64,000 nt of DNA from Mucilaginibacter sp. (lineage in GTDB: Bacteria; Bacteroidota; Bacteroidia; Sphingobacteriales; Sphingobacteriaceae), in assembly GCF_025362475.1 (NCBI RefSeq), contig NZ_JANYGH010000014.1:40955-104954 (forward strand), given 5' to 3'. A program made the translations under genes and the position numbers. Under the pieces are notes generated by a model that was given only the letters and a program-made list of their open reading frames with translations, did not search any database and was not told where the DNA came from. Positions 61,291-64,000 of the stretch are shown here, in pieces; within the stretch, counting starts at the first letter, position 1; each line of letters begins with the position of its first letter.

Positions 61291-62715
61291 ATGGATAATC
61301 AAAACTCAGCAGTCACTCACCACCCACAACAGGAAACAATAGTTGCCCTTGCAACACCAAACGGAATTGGCGCTATCGCGGTGATCCGCCTTTCGGGGTT
61401 GGATGCCATTGCTATAGCCAACAGCGTTTGGAAGGGTAAGGATTTAACAAAGCAGGCTTCGCATACCATTCATTTCGGCCATATTGTAGATGGTGACCTG
61501 GTATTGGATGAGGTACTGGCATCATTGTTTGTGGCGCCGCGATCATACACCCGCGAGAATGTGGTTGAAATTTCCTGCCATGCATCGGGTTACATTATCG
61601 AGAGTATCATCAAGTTGTTTATCAAAAAAGGGGCACGCTCTGCAAAGCCCGGTGAATTTACCTTAAGAGCGTTCCTGAACGGTCAGCTTGATTTGTCGCA
61701 AGCCGAAGCTGTTGCAGACTTGATAGCCTCCAACTCCAAAGCATCGCAACAGGTGGCACTACAACAGCTTAGGGGCGGCTTTAGCACTCAGCTGCAAACC
61801 CTGCGCGAACAGCTGGTAAACTTTGCCTCGCTGATTGAACTGGAACTTGACTTTGCTGAAGAAGACGTTGAATTTGCCAACCGCGACCAGCTGAAACACC
61901 TTATCCATGAAATTACCAAAATAGTAGGCCGGCTCATTCAATCGTTTGAGTTGGGTAACGCCATTAAAAATGGCGTAAATACCGTTATTGCAGGCAGGCC
62001 AAATGCAGGTAAATCAACCCTGCTTAATGCCTTGCTAAACGAGGAACGAGCTATTGTAAGTCATATCCCGGGTACCACCCGCGATACCATTGAAGAGGTG
62101 TTGAATATACAGGGCATCAATTTTAGGTTGATAGATACAGCAGGTATCCGCGAAGCTACAGATGCTATTGAGCAGATAGGAGTACAGCGGACTATGGAAA
62201 AAATAAGCCAGTCGGCATTATTGATCTATGTGTTTGATGCCGAACTTATCACCTTAGACGAACTTAAAAGTGATTTGGAAAGTCTGCAGAAACCCGGTGT
62301 GGGCATGTTAATGGTGGCCAATAAAATGGATCTTTTAGATGAGGATATACTGAAGTTGGAAAGCATCCAGGCTTTTTTCACTACCTCGGGATTGCCGGAT
62401 ATGCAAACCACTTTTATATCAGCCAAAGAAAAACTGCATATAGACGACCTCAAGAACAAGATCTACACTGCTGCCATCAAAGACCAACTCAGTGGAGACG
62501 AAACCCTGGTGACCAACATTCGCCACCTGGAGGCACTTCAAAAAACCGAAGAAGCATTGGTAAGAGTTTTGGGCGGCATAGATGGCAGTATCACGTCTGA
62601 TTTCCTATCGATGGATATTAAGCAAGCCCTGCATTACTTAGGCGAGATTACAGGTGTGGTAACTACCGATGATCTGCTGGAGAACATATTTAGTAAGTTT
62701 TGTATCGGCAAATAG
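61291..62715 (+). CDS. mnmE: tRNA uridine-5-carboxymethylaminomethyl(34) synthesis GTPase
   Basis: 474 residues. The N-terminal tetrahydrofolate-binding domain (about 15-130, [16 protein letters not shown]), a helical domain, and an inserted G domain at about 225-390: G1 GRPNAGKST near 234-242, G2 and G3 with DTAG, G4 NKMD near 344. The C-terminal CIGK motif (Cys471) is intact at the end, FSKFCIGK. It modifies U34 of tRNA together with MnmG. The start is 6 bp from a palindromic repeat. The gene's 3' end borders a probable integrative element. Confidence 0.96.
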   Translation: MDNQNSAVTHHPQQETIVALATPNGIGAIAVIRLSGLDAIAIANSVWKGKDLTKQASHTIHFGHIVDGDLVLDEVLASLFVAPRSYTRENVVEISCHASGYIIESIIKLFIKKGARSAKPGEFTLRAFLNGQLDLSQAEAVADLIASNSKASQQVALQQLRGGFSTQLQTLREQLVNFASLIELELDFAEEDVEFANRDQLKHLIHEITKIVGRLIQSFELGNAIKNGVNTVIAGRPNAGKSTLLNALLNEERAIVSHIPGTTRDTIEEVLNIQGINFRLIDTAGIREATDAIEQIGVQRTMEKISQSALLIYVFDAELITLDELKSDLESLQKPGVGMLMVANKMDLLDEDILKLESIQAFFTTSGLPDMQTTFISAKEKLHIDDLKNKIYTAAIKDQLSGDETLVTNIRHLEALQKTEEALVRVLGGIDGSITSDFLSMDIKQALHYLGEITGVVTTDDLLENIFSKFCIGK

Positions 62716-62900
62716 GCCTGACAAACACCCTAAACTTACGACAACTTATGACAAGTAAATAACTCATTGTTAATAAGTTAGTAATATTTCGCTTGTCCAA
62801 ATTCTTGGATAATTGGCAGTGTATTTCTTATATTTGGTTCTATCTTGGTACTCAAAATAAAGAAATTACGAGTCTGCAAGATTTGGGAGAAATTAAGTAG

Positions 62901-62950
62901 CTTATATACCCTTATTTACGCTTATTGCGCCTTATATACGCTTAATTGCC
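62901..62950 (+). repeat. Five tandem 10-bp repeats, consensus CTTATATACG
   Basis: The units read CTTATATACC, CTTATTTACG, CTTATTGCGC, CTTATATACG and CTTAATTGCC. They are contiguous and in phase, one helical turn each, as in integrase arm sites or iterons. Confidence 0.85.
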
Positions 62951-62966
62951 CCCATTAATGGAGCCA

Positions 62967-63005
62967 TAACCACCGATGATTAATTACCCCTATCATCAGT
63001 GGTTA
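62967..63005. promoter_or_regulatory. 14-bp inverted repeat near the excisionase-like gene
   Basis: TAACCACCGATGAT (62967-62980) and ATCATCAGTGGTTA (62992-63005) are reverse complements with one mismatch, around an 11-nt loop. The position, 125 bp upstream of the gene, fits an operator or a recombination accessory site. Confidence 0.5.
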
Positions 63006-63129
63006 AGTCCCCGGTTATTTCGCCAGCGTGAGATAACAATCTGATTATTAAGGTTTTGAAAATGGCGAAATTATCGCCCTGGGATTGCTTTTGCCAAATT
63101 TTGACAAAGGCCTAAAAGTTGATTTTGAC

Positions 63130-63687
63130 ATGAGCTCGAATTTTACAGTAAATAGGATATGTATTCAATGCGGAAGTGTATTCGTTGCCAAGACTACTGT
63201 TACCAGGTACTGCAGTAAGTTGTGTGCAAAACGCTACAATAAGCAAATCAAAAGGGATTCGTCTATGGCTTCGATGAATGAGGCTGTAAAGAAAGTGCTT
63301 GAAGTTAACGACCCCGATCTGATATCAGGCGAGTTTCTAAATGTCAGATCCGCTGCGAAATTGCTGAAGGCATCAGACAAGATGATATATCATCTGATCA
63401 ATATTGGGAAATTAACTGCGGTCAACCTGTCTAAAAGAAAAACCCTTCTCTACCGAAAGGACATTGACAGGCTATTTGAGCTGCCTCCGGTAGTTCAACT
63501 GAAGGAGCTCAAACCTCCACCGATATCGGAATGCTATAATATGGGAGAAGCCCAGCGGGTTTTTAATATCTCGGAGAAAGCATTATTCGATATCATTAAA
63601 CGAAATAACCTGTTCAAGTTTCAAGATGGCTGGTACACTTACGTGGCTAAATCGGATCTGGACGGGGTATTTAATCCAAAAGCATAA
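63130..63687 (+). CDS. Excisionase-like protein with zinc ribbon and HTH
   Basis: 185 residues from the ATG at 63130 ([15 protein letters not shown]); earlier in-frame starts are TTGs. The first 45 residues contain CIQC and YCSKLC pairs as a zinc ribbon. Two MerR-like/excisionase-type helix-turn-helix stretches follow: [19 protein letters not shown] near 73-91 and [20 protein letters not shown] near 138-157. The integrase gene begins 1 nt after the stop, so the two are coupled. Proteins of this form sit upstream of tyrosine integrases in Bacteroidota integrative elements and probably regulate recombination direction. Confidence 0.75.
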   Translation: MSSNFTVNRICIQCGSVFVAKTTVTRYCSKLCAKRYNKQIKRDSSMASMNEAVKKVLEVNDPDLISGEFLNVRSAAKLLKASDKMIYHLINIGKLTAVNLSKRKTLLYRKDIDRLFELPPVVQLKELKPPPISECYNMGEAQRVFNISEKALFDIIKRNNLFKFQDGWYTYVAKSDLDGVFNPKA

Positions 63688-63688
63688 T

Positions 63689-63871
63689 ATGGCAAAGGTC
63701 CACATTAGGAAAAAGGCGTTGACAAACGGACGTCATTCTATATACCTTGATTTTTCCCCACCGTTGCGTAATAAAAAAACCGGTAAACCGCAGCGATACG
63801 AATTTCTGGATATCATTACTTATGATAAGCCCACTAATTACCTCGAACGCCGTCATAATTGGAGATTCTGA
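63689..63871 (+). pseudogene. Tyrosine integrase N-terminal fragment, broken by an IS21-like element
   Basis: The frame begins MAKVHIRKKALTNGRHSIYL, the arm-binding N-terminus of a Bacteroidota tyrosine recombinase, whose full length is about 400 residues. Homology runs through residue 57 (YLERRHN, ending at 63859). The next codons, TGG AGA TTC TGA, are foreign and end the frame at 63871. The catalytic domain is absent from the window. It could continue beyond the insertion sequence. The start lies 1 nt after the excisionase-like gene. Confidence 0.85.
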
Positions 63872-64000
63872 TGAACCAGACCACCTGATTCCGGCGCAAG
63901 CTGACCACCAATTCCGGGGCAAACTGACCAGGGGATTCCGGGACAAACTGACCACCCTGAACGTGTAGCAAATGCTGTAGAAGCAACCATCTTTCGGAGG
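63860..64000 (-). mobile_element. End of an IS21-like insertion sequence (continues past the window)
   Basis: The presumed tip is TGGAGATTCTG at 63860, ending CA on the opposite strand as IS21 ends do. Three imperfect direct repeats of 23-24 bp follow at 63879-63902, 63903-63925 and 63926-63949, each with GACCA...ATTCCGG...CAA-CT. Such multiple end repeats are the transposase-binding sites of the IS21 family. The transposase genes istA and istB are not in the window. The right boundary is unseen. Confidence 0.75.

Larger units (their letters stand above)
62716..63129. other. Left border of a putative integrative element
   Basis: No gene in about 410 bp. It starts at the mnmE stop. 62901-62950 has five 10-bp repeats, 62952-62961 is the palindrome CCATTAATGG, and 62967-63005 is a 14-bp inverted repeat. 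The remainder is A+T-rich and would include the promoter of the excisionase-like gene at 63130. Confidence 0.6.

Noticed and set aside
1..64000. tRNA or rRNA genes
   Set aside because: In the gene gaps I found no TTCGAATC-type T-loop or rRNA core sequence; absence is by eye and not by a covariance search.

Overview
The window looks like a chromosomal segment of a Bacteroidota bacterium of the Sphingobacteriaceae type. Mucilaginibacter or Pedobacter is my best guess. The reasons are a SusC/SusD polysaccharide-utilisation locus with an ECF sigma/anti-sigma pair, -7 promoter elements of the TAnnTTTG type, a short ProS, OmpP1/FadL and TonB receptors, and moderate G+C. The genus is an inference from protein style, not from a marker gene. 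I see no rRNA, tRNA or CRISPR array.

Layout. 0-6 kb: 5' part of an N-carbamoylputrescine amidase, a UPF0104-type membrane protein, a pterin-dependent aromatic amino acid hydroxylase followed 9 nt later by an SDR, and a PAS-PAS-GAF-DHp protein with no kinase domain. 6-12.6 kb: a tail-less SSB facing a zinc-ribbon protein, a cluster of repeats, then guaA, a periplasmic-binding-fold lipoprotein and an RsmB-like methyltransferase in one overlapping operon, and an acyltransferase. 12.7-22 kb: MarC, two APC permeases, a K+-dependent-type membrane pyrophosphatase and a PBP4-type carboxypeptidase. 22-32 kb: a LytTR regulator, a secreted PepSY-like protein, OsmC, an old yellow enzyme, a dienelactone hydrolase, a TonB receptor and a cation/proton antiporter.

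31-33 kb holds a compact alkylation-repair cluster: an AraC-methyltransferase fusion, a 2OG-Fe(II) oxygenase and an Ada-type zinc protein that is frameshifted in a T tract. 33-48.6 kb is one polysaccharide-utilisation locus: ECF sigma, FecR, SusC with an STN signalling domain, SusD, GH78 rhamnosidase, a NagX-like acyltransferase, GH20 hexosaminidase and GH92 mannosidase. Together they suggest uptake and trimming of a mannose/GlcNAc-rich, rhamnose-bearing glycan under trans-envelope control.

48.6-62.7 kb is mostly housekeeping: lipocalin, YhcH-like protein, FadL-like porin, proS, a Cys/Met PLP enzyme, a TIGR02757 protein, kup, a nucleoid-associated protein and mnmE. It is unusually rich in palindromic repeats, one of which sits in frame inside the TIGR02757 gene. 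From about 62.7 kb to the end lies the edge of what looks like an integrative element abutting the 3' end of mnmE: 10-bp phased repeats, an excisionase-like gene, and a tyrosine integrase cut off after 57 codons by the end of an IS21-like insertion sequence that runs out of the window.
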